Shown piece after piece: positions 1-9,699 of a stretch of DNA of 64,000 nucleotides. The translations under genes and the position numbers were made by a program. Source of the stretch: Paraburkholderia bannensis (GTDB taxonomy: Bacteria > Pseudomonadota > Gammaproteobacteria > Burkholderiales > Burkholderiaceae); assembly GCF_014200455.1 (NCBI RefSeq), contig NZ_JACHBW010000009.1, positions 186,001 to 250,000 on the forward strand, written 5' to 3'. Under the pieces are notes generated by a model, which worked only from the letters and a program-made list of their open reading frames with translations, did not search any database and was not told the DNA's origin. How positions within the stretch are numbered: position 1 is the first letter of the stretch; each line of letters starts with the position of its first letter.

Positions 1-231
1 TTGACCTGGCTGGCCTGGGTCTGCGGCAGATTTTTCGCCCGGTCTGGCGTTATCTGATTTCGCGTTCACGTCCGAGTCGGCGCTGGTGACGCTGCCCGCC
101 GGAGCGTCGGCGGCCAGCGCGGGCTGGGTGGTCGGCCCCAGGCCGCCAATCGCGCCGATCACACCGGCGGCCAGCAATGCATTGATCAATCGGTGACGGC
201 GGCCATGAAGGCCCTGTACGGCATACGACAT
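1..231 (-). CDS. N-terminus of an exported protein, probably a TonB-dependent receptor (partial)
   Basis: The reading frame starts at an ATG (231-229) and runs off the left edge, giving 77 residues without a stop. It opens with a basic stretch (HGRRHR) followed by a hydrophobic segment and a likely signal-peptidase site near PALAAD (about residues 39-44). A polar, low-complexity Asp/Ser/Gly/Pro-rich segment follows. A Fur-box-like dyad lies about 120 bases upstream. Burkholderiales TonB-dependent siderophore receptors often have this kind of long signal peptide and polar lead-in. The receptor identity is an inference from export plus iron-type regulation, because no plug or barrel is inside the window. 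Confidence 0.5.
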   Translation of the reverse strand, partial: MSYAVQGLHGRRHRLINALLAAGVIGAIGGLGPTTQPALAADAPAGSVTSADSDVNAKSDNARPGEKSAADPGQPGQ

Positions 232-347
232 CGAACCCAACCCCTGTTTTTTCTTGCGGACGCGCGCGGGCCGGCCTTCGCCGGAAAATCGGCAAAGCGC
301 CGAGGTTTATGCCTCGCGGGTCAAGCTGTTTGAAAGTTCGAAATCAT

Positions 348-366
348 AATGCGAATGATTCGTAAT
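348..366 (-). promoter_or_regulatory. Fur-box-like operator
   Basis: The 19-base sequence AATGCGAATGATTCGTAAT is an inverted repeat around a central G with 7 of 9 arm positions matching. It follows the GAATGATTC-type core of Fur sites. On the minus strand a plausible promoter (TTCGCA, about 18 bases, TATGAT) overlaps it, and it lies upstream of the exported protein at the left edge. Iron control of that gene is inferred. Confidence 0.55.
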
Positions 367-429
367 TGCGAATGTAATTTCTATGCAGGGGTCGGATGTG
401 GGCTGCTGACAACAAAGGAATAAATGGCG

Positions 430-1380
430 TCAGATGAGCAGTTCAAGCGAATGATAGAGCCGTCGCCGCTCGGGGTCTTGTGATGCTTCACCCGCTCGGA
501 TCGCCTCCTTGAGGCAGTCGAGAAAGCATTCGGCGGCAGCGGAGAGCGGCACGCCGCGCCGTGCGACCACGCTCACCACGGTACGGTCGACTTCCTCCTG
601 AAGCGCGAGCGCCTGAAGGTTCTCGCGCGCGAAGCGCGTCTCGACCAGCGGCCAGGGAAAGATGCTGACCATATTGGTGTTCATGATCAGCCCCATCGCC
701 ACGATGAACGAATGCGCCAGATGCACGTTGCGGGGCAGCGGCAGGCCGTGGCGGCGGAATACGTCGTCGGTGACCATCTCCTTGCTGGCCGGGTCCCAGT
801 TGAGCAGCCATTCGCATTCCTGCAGATCGGCGAGCGAATGCGCGTGTTCGAGCGGATGGCCTTTGCGCACGACCACGGCGGATTCGGTCGCGAAGATCGG
901 CGTCTGCGAAAACTCGGTGTGCAGGGAAGCCGGTCCGGGTTTGCCGAGCGAGAAGTCGAGCGTGCCGTCGCGCAGGCGCGGCATGACGATATTCAGGAGT
1001 CCCTCGTAGAATTCAAGCTGCATGCCGGGCATGCGTTCACGAAAACGCGTGACCGCATCGGGCAGGAACGAGAGTGCGAGCCACGGCGTCACGCCGATCG
1101 AGAGCTTGCCGCCGCCACTGCCGCGCCGCGCATCCAGTTCATCCTGAGCGCGCGAGAGCTGGTGCACGATCGCGCGCGCATGCACAAGCAATGCCTGGCC
1201 GGCTTCGGTGAAGGCGATGCCGTTCGCATTGCGCGTCACCAGCGCGATTTGCTGTTCGGCCTCCAGCTCGCGCACGGCCTTGGTCGCGGCCGCCGGTGAG
1301 ATGCCGAGCGCGCGCGCCGCCGCGCGGATGCTGCCGGTATCGGCCATGGCGACGAGCGCCCGGAACTGATGGAACTTCAT
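430..1380 (-). CDS. LysR-family transcriptional regulator
   Basis: This 316-residue protein has the usual LysR length and layout. An N-terminal winged helix-turn-helix (MKFHQFRALVAMADTGSIR, then AARALGISPAAATKAVRELE) is followed by an effector-binding domain. It is divergent from the M20 amidohydrolase gene with a 119-base intergenic region holding a perfect GTCATTA/TAATGAC dyad. That is the standard arrangement for a LysR activator of the neighbouring operon. The ligand is unknown, and an N-acyl amino acid or its product is a reasonable guess from the neighbour. Confidence 0.9.
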   Translation of the reverse strand: MKFHQFRALVAMADTGSIRAAARALGISPAAATKAVRELEAEQQIALVTRNANGIAFTEAGQALLVHARAIVHQLSRAQDELDARRGSGGGKLSIGVTPWLALSFLPDAVTRFRERMPGMQLEFYEGLLNIVMPRLRDGTLDFSLGKPGPASLHTEFSQTPIFATESAVVVRKGHPLEHAHSLADLQECEWLLNWDPASKEMVTDDVFRRHGLPLPRNVHLAHSFIVAMGLIMNTNMVSIFPWPLVETRFARENLQALALQEEVDRTVVSVVARRGVPLSAAAECFLDCLKEAIRAGEASQDPERRRLYHSLELLI

Positions 1381-1450
1381 GAGGGAAAACCCGGGTGAAA
1401 ACCTGCGGTTGGCGGGCTAACCATTTTAGGGCTGTCGGCGAAAAATCGGC

Positions 1451-1479
1451 GTCATTATCCTGTGGCATCCAGTAATGAC
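1451..1479 (+). promoter_or_regulatory. Candidate LysR operator dyad before the M20 amidohydrolase
   Basis: GTCATTA (1451-1457) and TAATGAC (1473-1479) are perfect inverted 7-base arms separated by 15 bases. They lie in the divergent promoter region between the LysR gene and the amidohydrolase, 20 bases upstream of the latter's ATG. The position so close to the start fits an operator or activation site; the assignment to this regulator is inferred. Confidence 0.4.
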
Positions 1480-1499
1480 TGCGCTCCAGGAGACGACGG

Positions 1500-2675
<1,176 letters not shown>

Positions 2676-2761
2676 CGCGCAGCGAGCCAGTGACTGCACG
2701 AGGCATCAGGGCGGCGGGAACCGGCGCATGAAGGCCGACACTGCCCACGAGGAGACATACG

Positions 2762-4099
2762 ATGAACGCCAGCACCTTGCACACCGACCCGGACGCCACC
2801 GCGCCCGCTTCGTCATCCGCTTCCCGCGTATCGCGCGCCAAGGCCATCGCCGCCATCACGCTTGGCAATGGCCTGGAGTTTTTTGACTTCACGGTTTATA
2901 GCTTTTTCGCGACGACCATCGGCACGCTGTTTTTTCCCGTTCATGGCGCGCTGAATCAGTTGTTGCTCGCGGTGGGCAGCTTCGGCGTGGGCTTCATCGT
3001 GCGGCCGATCGGCGGCGTGATGATCGGCGCATTCGCCGACCGCGTGGGCCGCAAGGCCGCCATGACCTTGACGCTGTGGCTCATGGCGCTGGGTTCCGCC
3101 TTGATCGCCTTCGCGCCCACTTATGCGCAGATCGGCCTGGCCGCGCCCGCGCTGATCGTGTTCGCGCGGCTGGTGCAGGGCTTCGCGGTGGGTGGCGAAG
3201 TCGGGGCCTCGACCGCGATGCTGCTCGAATATGCCGACGACCGTTCGCGCGGTTTCTATGGCAGCTGGCAGTTCGTGAGCCAGGGCCTCAATACGGTGTG
3301 CGGCGCGCTGCTGGGCATGGCGCTTTCGACTGCGCTGTCGCCCGCGGCGCTGCAAAGCTGGGGCTGGCGCGTGCCCTTCGTGATCGGCATGCTGGTGGTG
3401 CCGGTGGGCGTGTATATCCGCCGCCATCTCGACGAAACGCTGGAGCACGTCGAACCGGTCGATACGGATACCACGGTCGCCGTGGCGGCGCGCCCGGTGC
3501 GGGAGATTTTTTCGCACCATCGCACCGCGCTCGTTGCGGGCGTGCTGACCACCATCGGCGGCACGGCGGCGAATTACATCGTGCTGTTCTACATGTCCAC
3601 CTACGCGATCAAGATCCTTGGCCTGCCGATGTCGGTGGGCATGGGCGCGGCGCTGGTGGCGGCGCTAGTGACGGCGTTTTGCTCGCCGTTCGCAGGCATG
3701 CTGTCCGACCGGTATGGACGCAAGCGCGTGCTGGGCTACTCGCGCGTGTTGTTGATTGCCGTGATCTATCCCGCCTTCATGCTGATTCATTCGATGCCGA
3801 CCGTGCCGGCTGTGCTGGGCGTGGTCGCGGTACTCGGCGCGATTGTCGCTTTCACAGCAGTGCCGAATATCGTAATGCTCCCGGAACTTTTCCCGCAGTC
3901 GATGCGGGTCACCGGCATGTCGATCGTCTATTGCGTGGGGGTGTCGATCTTCGGCGGCTTCGCGCAATTCTTTGCGACATGGCTGATCCAGCTGTTCGGC
4001 AATCCGCTCGCGCCAGCGTGGTATCTGATTGGCTGTGGCGCAGTTTCGCTGATCGCTTTGCCATTGATCCGCGAACCGGCTGGACGCCCGCTCGACTGA
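2762..4099 (+). CDS. MFS transporter, metabolite:H+ symporter (MHS) family
   Basis: This 445-residue integral membrane protein has about twelve hydrophobic segments. It carries the MHS hallmark near the start (GNGLEFFDFTVYSFF) and MFS loop motifs (GAFADRVGRKAAM, and LSDRYGRKRVL in the second half). MHS carriers import carboxylates and related metabolites with protons. GAGGAGA precedes the ATG. The gene follows the M20 amidohydrolase in the same direction, so it probably supplies that enzyme with an N-acylated or aromatic acid. The substrate is inferred only from context. Confidence 0.88.
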   Translation: MNASTLHTDPDATAPASSSASRVSRAKAIAAITLGNGLEFFDFTVYSFFATTIGTLFFPVHGALNQLLLAVGSFGVGFIVRPIGGVMIGAFADRVGRKAAMTLTLWLMALGSALIAFAPTYAQIGLAAPALIVFARLVQGFAVGGEVGASTAMLLEYADDRSRGFYGSWQFVSQGLNTVCGALLGMALSTALSPAALQSWGWRVPFVIGMLVVPVGVYIRRHLDETLEHVEPVDTDTTVAVAARPVREIFSHHRTALVAGVLTTIGGTAANYIVLFYMSTYAIKILGLPMSVGMGAALVAALVTAFCSPFAGMLSDRYGRKRVLGYSRVLLIAVIYPAFMLIHSMPTVPAVLGVVAVLGAIVAFTAVPNIVMLPELFPQSMRVTGMSIVYCVGVSIFGGFAQFFATWLIQLFGNPLAPAWYLIGCGAVSLIALPLIREPAGRPLD

Positions 4100-4112
4100 A
4101 GAAGGCATTTCG

Positions 4113-4128
4113 ATCCGGCATGCCGGAT
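4113..4128. repeat. Perfect 16-base palindrome
   Basis: ATCCGGCATGCCGGAT is a perfect palindrome starting 13 bases after the MHS transporter stop codon. It has no loop and no T tract, so it is a poor intrinsic terminator. It could be a protein-binding site; no role is assigned. Confidence 0.4.
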
Positions 4129-4279
4129 AGATCCGATATCGTTAATTGTTGTGGCGCGTGCTATACATTTTTGGCGCGCGCCATCGGTTTCTTTACGCGG
4201 CGTTTGCACGCCAATTTCTAGAATCGAGCCATGTTCAACCACATGGCGCCCCGGTTCTACCGGCAAGCGCCTCGCTCAT

Positions 4280-4627
4280 ATGGCATCGCTCCTGCCGCAT
4301 CACCTCGCCTCCACCCTCAGGATTGCGCCGCGCGCGACTCGCATGGCGCGCGCGCAACAGTCGAAACCGGTTCGTCACGTCACGGTGCAGATGGCGGTGC
4401 GCGTCGCCACCCGCGATGCGCAACTGGCGCGCTGCCTGTTGCACGGACTGCTGGGTCGAGCGCTGGGTGTCCATACGATAGATTTTGATCGCAGCCGCGA
4501 CCTGGCCTGCCTCCATGTCGAACTGGAGCGCGCCCGCGTGCCCGATGCGATGGCGTTGCTGATTCGCACCTTGCCAGGCGCGGAGTTTGGCACAATCCGT
4601 CGCCTCGATCGCAGTCGACAAAGGTAA
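4280..4627 (+). CDS. Small hypothetical protein with an ACT-like pattern
   Basis: This frame of about 115 residues is not recognised as a named family. Its C-terminal 75 residues alternate strand- and helix-like stretches: HVTVQMAVRV, then LLHGLLGRALGV, LACLHVELER, VPDAMALLIRTLPGAEF. This resembles a small alpha/beta ferredoxin-like (ACT-type) domain. The product at 43389-43760 shows the same pattern and shares the (L)LxGLLxxALGV motif. No clear ribosome-binding site marks the start; ATG at 4280 is used, but ATG at 4343 or GTG at 4151 are possible. The opposite strand in this interval reads as His/Arg/Gln-rich shadow sequence. Confidence 0.5.
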   Translation: MASLLPHHLASTLRIAPRATRMARAQQSKPVRHVTVQMAVRVATRDAQLARCLLHGLLGRALGVHTIDFDRSRDLACLHVELERARVPDAMALLIRTLPGAEFGTIRRLDRSRQR

Positions 4628-4907
4628 AGCATCGATATTCGATTGTCGAGTGTTCAGCTCCCATGTTTGCAATCGATAGATTGGAATTTATTCCTTTTCA
4701 TGCAACACACGATGCGATTGTTTCCGTGTCCGAATTGAATATTGATTGCCCGTAAAGACCGATGTGTCTGCATGAGCAATCTGATCGTGCACCTTGAAAA
4801 AACGCAGTAAGATTTGCTCCGAACTTGAGGCGGCGCAGCAGCTCCCCTATAGGGAAAACGCCTAAGGTTCGTCGGTCCAGCGTAGATCGTCGACAACGGA
4901 GAACAGC
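4628..4907 (+). other. Intergenic region upstream of the RND operon
   Basis: This 280-base AT-richer stretch probably carries the promoter of the efflux operon. A CCCTATAGGG palindrome at 4845-4854, about 55 bases before the adaptor ATG, is the clearest operator-like element. No convincing open frame is present and no repressor gene lies next to the operon, so any regulator must act from elsewhere. Confidence 0.4.
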
Positions 4908-6518
4908 ATGGCATGCGGATATCGGGTAGCACGTGTGTGCTTGTCCATGGGTTTGGTGATTGGCGCTGCTGCGTGCCACGACAAAACGCCGGTTGCATCG
5001 GCGCCACCGCCCGCGAATGTGGATGTCATGGACGTCGCGCTTCGGGATGTGCCTGTTGTTTTTGATTATGTCGGTCAAACAGAAAGTTCTCAGCAGGTCG
5101 AAATACGCGCGCGCGTAAGCGGATTTCTCGAAAAGCGCGTCTATGAAGAAGGCTCGATGGTCCATCAAGGGGACGTCATGTTCCAGATGGATCGCAAACC
5201 GTTCCAGGCCTCGCTTGACGCCGCGCGCGCCGAATTTGCGCAGCAGAAGGCGCGGCTCGATACCGCGCAGGCCAATCTCAATCGCGTCAGGCCGCTCGTG
5301 GCAAAAAACGCGTTGAGCCAGAAAGATCTCGACGATTCCGTCGGCCAGCAACAGGCGGCGGCGGCGGCGCTCGAGCAGGCGCGTGCCAACGTCACGAGCG
5401 CACAGCTCAACCTCGGCTATACGACCATCACTGCGCCGGTTACGGGGCTGTCCAGTTTCGCGAAGAAGCAGGACGGTTCCTATATCGACGCGAGCAATAG
5501 TCTGCTGACATACGTCGCGAAACTCGATCCCATGTGGATCAACTTCTCGCTCTCGGAAAACGAGATGCTCAATCTGCGCTCGCAGACGGCGAATGGCACG
5601 CTCAAGCTGCCACAGGTGGGCAAGCTGGAAGCGGATATCGTGCTGGCCGACGGCAGTACGTATCCGTACACCGGCCGTATCGCCTTTGCCGATGCATCGC
5701 TGAGCGATAAAACCGGCACCTATCTGATTCGCGCCGAAGTCCCCAACCCGAAGGGCTCGCTGCGGCCTGGCCAGTTCGTGCGAATCAAGCTGCGCGGGGC
5801 CGATCGCAGCAACGCCATCGCCGTGCCGCAAAACGCGGTGATCCAGGGGCCGCGCGGCGCGTTCGTCTGGACCGTGGACAAGGACAACAAGGCACAGCAG
5901 CGCTCGATCGAAACCGGCGAGTGGAACGGCAACGACTGGGTGGTCAGCTCGGGTCTGCATGCGGGCGATCGCGTGGTGGTCGACAACACGCTGCGGCTGA
6001 TGCCGGGCGCCCCGGTCAATCCGCATGTCGTGCAGGCGCCGGCGAAGGCGGCCGATGCGGGGGGGGCTGCGAGTGGCGCTGCGAGTGGCGCTGCGGCTAA
6101 CGGCGACAACGGCGCTAATGGTGGCAATGCCACGGCGTCGAACGGCGGGTCAAACGGCGCCGTGTCTGGCGGCAAGATGGCAAGTAGTGCTTCAGGTTCC
6201 ACACAGCTTTACTTCAGGAGCGGCAGCGCGAGCCTCGACGTGCAGTCGGCGTCGGCGCTCGCGGCGGTTGCGCAACGTCTGGCAGCGTCGCCTGATGCGC
6301 GGGTGGTGGTGTCGGGCTATACCGATTCGACCGGCTCCGCCGCGCAGAACGACCGGCTCGCTCATGCACGCGCCGACACCGTGCGCTCGGCGCTCATTGT
6401 CGCGGGCGTGCAGGACGCGCGCATCGACATGCGCAAGCCCGCACGCGTAGTGGCAACCGATCCCGCCGACAAGTCCCGACGCGTGGACGTGACCCTCTCG
6501 CCCGCAGCGGGAGGCTAA
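4908..6518 (+). CDS. RND efflux periplasmic adaptor lipoprotein with a C-terminal OmpA-like domain
   Basis: The 536-residue product begins with a lipoprotein signal ending in GAAAC (Cys23). It continues as a normal membrane-fusion protein: the lipoyl-type segment VEIRARVSGFLEKRVYEEGS, an alpha-hairpin and a beta-barrel region (about residues 30-380). A Gly/Ala/Ser/Asn-rich linker (about 385-430) leads to a further 106 residues. These match the OmpA peptidoglycan-binding pattern, with GYTDSTGSAAQNDRLAHARA and a late RRVDVTL strand. Usual adaptors have roughly 380-420 residues and no such domain. The gene begins the three-gene RND operon, three bases before the permease. The adaptor role is firm; peptidoglycan binding is inferred from the Asp and Arg of the motif. 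Confidence 0.9.
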   Translation: MACGYRVARVCLSMGLVIGAAACHDKTPVASAPPPANVDVMDVALRDVPVVFDYVGQTESSQQVEIRARVSGFLEKRVYEEGSMVHQGDVMFQMDRKPFQASLDAARAEFAQQKARLDTAQANLNRVRPLVAKNALSQKDLDDSVGQQQAAAAALEQARANVTSAQLNLGYTTITAPVTGLSSFAKKQDGSYIDASNSLLTYVAKLDPMWINFSLSENEMLNLRSQTANGTLKLPQVGKLEADIVLADGSTYPYTGRIAFADASLSDKTGTYLIRAEVPNPKGSLRPGQFVRIKLRGADRSNAIAVPQNAVIQGPRGAFVWTVDKDNKAQQRSIETGEWNGNDWVVSSGLHAGDRVVVDNTLRLMPGAPVNPHVVQAPAKAADAGGAASGAASGAAANGDNGANGGNATASNGGSNGAVSGGKMASSASGSTQLYFRSGSASLDVQSASALAAVAQRLAASPDARVVVSGYTDSTGSAAQNDRLAHARADTVRSALIVAGVQDARIDMRKPARVVATDPADKSRRVDVTLSPAAGG

Positions 6519-6521
6519 GCG

Positions 6522-9500
6522 ATGAAGTTCTCCCACTTCTTTATCGACCGGCCGATCTTCGCGTCGGTGCTGTCGATCATCCTGGTAGTCGCGGGCTTCG
6601 TGTCCCTGCTCAACCTGCCGATCGCGCAGTTTCCCGACATCTCGCCGCCGCAGATCACGGTGAGCGCAACCTACCCGGGCGCGAGCGCGGATATCGTCGC
6701 GCAGAACGTGGCCGCGCCCATCGAGCAACAGGTCAACGGCGCGGACAACATGATGTACATGAGTTCGTCGAGTTCCTCGACGGGCAACATGACTTTGACC
6801 GTGTATTTCAACATCGGCACGGACCCGGCGCTGGCACAGGTGGACGTGCAGAATCGCGTGAACCTGGCGCTGCCCACGCTGCCCGACGCCGTCACGGCGC
6901 AGGGCGTATCGGTGCAAAAGCGCTCGTCGGCGTTCATGATGGTGATCGCGATCTATTCGCCCGATAACGCCTACGACCAGTCGTACGTGGCGAATTACGC
7001 AAACGTCTATGTGCTCGACGCGCTCAAGCGCATTCCGGGCGCCAACCAGGCGACGATCTTCGGTTCCGCCGATTACGCGATGCGTGTCTGGCTCAAGCCC
7101 GATCGCATGGCGAAACTCGGCATCACGGTCGCAGACGTGCAGAACGCCATCAGTGCGCAGAACCAGCAGTTCTCGGCCGGGCGATTAGGGCAGTCGCCAA
7201 CCGATACGCCTGTGCAGCAGACTTTCCCGGTGGCCACCAAAGGGCGGCTAACGGAGCCGTCGCAATTCGACGACATCATCCTGCGTGCGGCGTCGGGCGA
7301 CGCCGCCATCGTGCGCATCAAGGATATCGGCCATACGGAACTGGGCGCGAAGGATTATTCGCTGCGCGGCCGCTATAACGGCAAGACGGCCACGCTGATC
7401 GCGGTCTATCAGCAGCCGGGCGCGAACGCGCTGCAGGTGGCCAAACAGGTTCACCAGACTCTTGAGCAACTGTCGAAGAACTTCCCGCCGGGGCTCAAGT
7501 ACGAGGTTGCGCTCGATACCACTGAGTTCGTGCGCGAGTCCATCGGCGAAGTGGTTCATACGCTGCGTGACGCGATCATCCTCGTGATTATCGTGGTGTA
7601 CATCTTCCTGCAGAGCTTCCGGGCGACGCTGGTGCCGATTCTCGCGGTGCCGGTGTCGATCATCGGCGCGTTCATCGGCATGGAAGCGTTCGGCTTCTCG
7701 ATCAACATGCTGACGCTGTTTGGCATGGTGCTGGCGATTGGCATCGTGGTCGACGATGCGATCGTCGTGATCGAAAACGTCGAACGGAACATGACCGAGT
7801 TCAAGCTGCCGCCGCGCGAGGCCGCCAAGCGCGCGATGGACGAAGTGAGCGGGCCGGTGGTCGCGATCGTGCTCGTGCTGCTTGCGGTGTTTATTCCGGT
7901 GGCGTTTCTTTCGGGCATCACGGGGCAGCTCTACAAGCAGTTCGCCGTGACGATTGCGGTGTCGGTGGTGCTCTCGGGTCTGTGCGCGCTGACCCTCTCG
8001 CCCGCGCTTGCCGCCATCCTGCTGAAACCGGGCGAGCAGAAGAAGAACCGCTTTTTCCGCTGGTTCAACGAGAAGTTCGAGAATCTCACCAGCGGCTACG
8101 CAAGCTGGGTGCAGACCGCGATCCGCCGTGTGGCGCTGTCGATCGGCCTGATCGTCGTGATGATCGTGGCGACGGGCGGCCTGTTCAAATCGATTCCTTC
8201 GTCGTTCCTGCCGGTGGAGGATCAGGGCTATCTGCTGGGCGCGGTCGTGATGCCCGACGCGGCCAGCCTCGACCGTACCGGCGACCTCTCGAAAAAAGCC
8301 GAAGACTGGTTCGCGAAGCAGCCCGCCGTGAGTTCGGTGGCGGCGCCTATCGGCTATAGCCTGATTGACTCGCAGTACAAGTCGAACGCGGGCACGCTCT
8401 TCATCACGCTCAAGGGTTTTGGCGAGCGTGGCAAGAATGGCTCGGCGCAGGATCTGATCCGCGAATCGCAGAAGTATTTCTCGACCTTCAAGGATGGGGC
8501 AGTCGTGGCGCTCAACCCGCCGTCGATTCCGGGTCTGGGCACGACAGGCGGCTTCGAGTTCTGGCTGCAGAGCACGGGCGAGGGCAACTATCAGCAACTG
8601 GAGCAGAAGGTTCGCGCGATGATTGCGAAGGCGCGTCAGAACCCGGCGCTGCGCAGCGTGAATTCAACGATCAATACCAGTTCGCGTCAGTTGCTGGTGG
8701 AAGTGGACCGCGAGCGTGCGGAAACCATGGGCGTGCCGGTTCAGGATGTCTATTCTGCACTGCAGACCATGTTCGGCTCGTCCTATGTCAGCCAGTTTCC
8801 GAAGGGCAGCCGGCTGTTTCAGGTGATCGTGCAGGCGGAGCCGCAGTACCGCACGCGTCCCGACGACATCCAGCAGCTCTACGTGCGCAACCGCACCGGC
8901 GACATGGTGCCGATCAAGGCCGTGGCGACGGTGCGTTTCGTGCCGGGCCCGGACATCGTCAACCGTTTCAATAACTTCCCGTCGGCCAAGATCACGGGCG
9001 ACGCCGCGCCGGGCCATAGCTCGGGCGAAGCGATCGCGGCGATGGAGGAGATCGCGAAGGAGACGCTTGGCGACGGCTATAGCTATGAGTGGAGCGGTCA
9101 GGCCTACGAAGAGAAGAAGGCGGGTTCCACGGCCGCGCTGGTGTTCGCGTTCGCGCTGCTGATGGTGTTCCTGATTCTCGCGGCGCAGTACGAGAAGTGG
9201 TCGCTGCCTATCGGTGTGCTGCTGGCGGTGCCGTTCGCCATCTTCGGCGCGCTGATCGGTATTCTGATACGCGGGATGGAAGACGACGTGTACTTCCAGA
9301 TCGGCTTGACGGTGCTGATCGCGCTCGCGGCAAAGAACGCCATTCTGATCTTCGAATTCGCGGTGGAAATGCGCGAGAAGGAAAACATGTCGCCGTACGA
9401 CGCGGCCATTGCTGCGGCCAAGCTGCGTTTGCGGCCGATCATCATGACCTCGCTGGCGTTTATCCTGGGCTGCGTGCCGCTCGCGATTGCCAGTGGAGCG

Positions 9501-9695
9501 TCGGCGGCAAGCCGTCGCTCGCTGGGTACGGGCGTGATCTTCGGCATGCTGGGCGCCACGCTGATCGCACTGTTCTTTATTCCGATGTTCTTCTGGGGTC
9601 TTGAAACCTTGTCGTCCCGCAAGAAGCCGAAGGCCGAAACGCCTCTGAAGCCGCCCGCGGTTCCCCCTTCAGTGCCGCCGGCGCAGGAGGGTTGA
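6522..9695 (+). CDS. RND multidrug efflux permease, HAE1 family
   Basis: The 1057-residue protein has the AcrB/MexB size and start (MKFSHFFIDRPIFASVLSI). The proton-relay residues are visible: two Asp in GIVVDDAIVVIENVE (about residue 409) and Lys in ALAAKNAILIFEF (about 937). The first large periplasmic loop begins with the family pattern QFPDISPPQITVSATYPGA. It exchanges protons for hydrophobic drugs, solvents or dyes, taking them from the periplasm and inner-membrane surface. It lies between the adaptor and the outer-membrane factor genes with 3- and 4-base gaps, so all three are cotranscribed. The substrate range cannot be predicted from sequence alone. Confidence 0.97.
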   Translation: MKFSHFFIDRPIFASVLSIILVVAGFVSLLNLPIAQFPDISPPQITVSATYPGASADIVAQNVAAPIEQQVNGADNMMYMSSSSSSTGNMTLTVYFNIGTDPALAQVDVQNRVNLALPTLPDAVTAQGVSVQKRSSAFMMVIAIYSPDNAYDQSYVANYANVYVLDALKRIPGANQATIFGSADYAMRVWLKPDRMAKLGITVADVQNAISAQNQQFSAGRLGQSPTDTPVQQTFPVATKGRLTEPSQFDDIILRAASGDAAIVRIKDIGHTELGAKDYSLRGRYNGKTATLIAVYQQPGANALQVAKQVHQTLEQLSKNFPPGLKYEVALDTTEFVRESIGEVVHTLRDAIILVIIVVYIFLQSFRATLVPILAVPVSIIGAFIGMEAFGFSINMLTLFGMVLAIGIVVDDAIVVIENVERNMTEFKLPPREAAKRAMDEVSGPVVAIVLVLLAVFIPVAFLSGITGQLYKQFAVTIAVSVVLSGLCALTLSPALAAILLKPGEQKKNRFFRWFNEKFENLTSGYASWVQTAIRRVALSIGLIVVMIVATGGLFKSIPSSFLPVEDQGYLLGAVVMPDAASLDRTGDLSKKAEDWFAKQPAVSSVAAPIGYSLIDSQYKSNAGTLFITLKGFGERGKNGSAQDLIRESQKYFSTFKDGAVVALNPPSIPGLGTTGGFEFWLQSTGEGNYQQLEQKVRAMIAKARQNPALRSVNSTINTSSRQLLVEVDRERAETMGVPVQDVYSALQTMFGSSYVSQFPKGSRLFQVIVQAEPQYRTRPDDIQQLYVRNRTGDMVPIKAVATVRFVPGPDIVNRFNNFPSAKITGDAAPGHSSGEAIAAMEEIAKETLGDGYSYEWSGQAYEEKKAGSTAALVFAFALLMVFLILAAQYEKWSLPIGVLLAVPFAIFGALIGILIRGMEDDVYFQIGLTVLIALAAKNAILIFEFAVEMREKENMSPYDAAIAAAKLRLRPIIMTSLAFILGCVPLAIASGASAASRRSLGTGVIFGMLGATLIALFFIPMFFWGLETLSSRKKPKAETPLKPPAVPPSVPPAQEG

Positions 9696-9699
9696 GGAT

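Noticed and set aside
4235..4672. 145-codon minus-strand frame opposite the small protein at 4280-4627
   Set aside because: His/Arg/Gln-rich shadow; the plus strand shows the more protein-like pattern and a related sequence elsewhere in the window.
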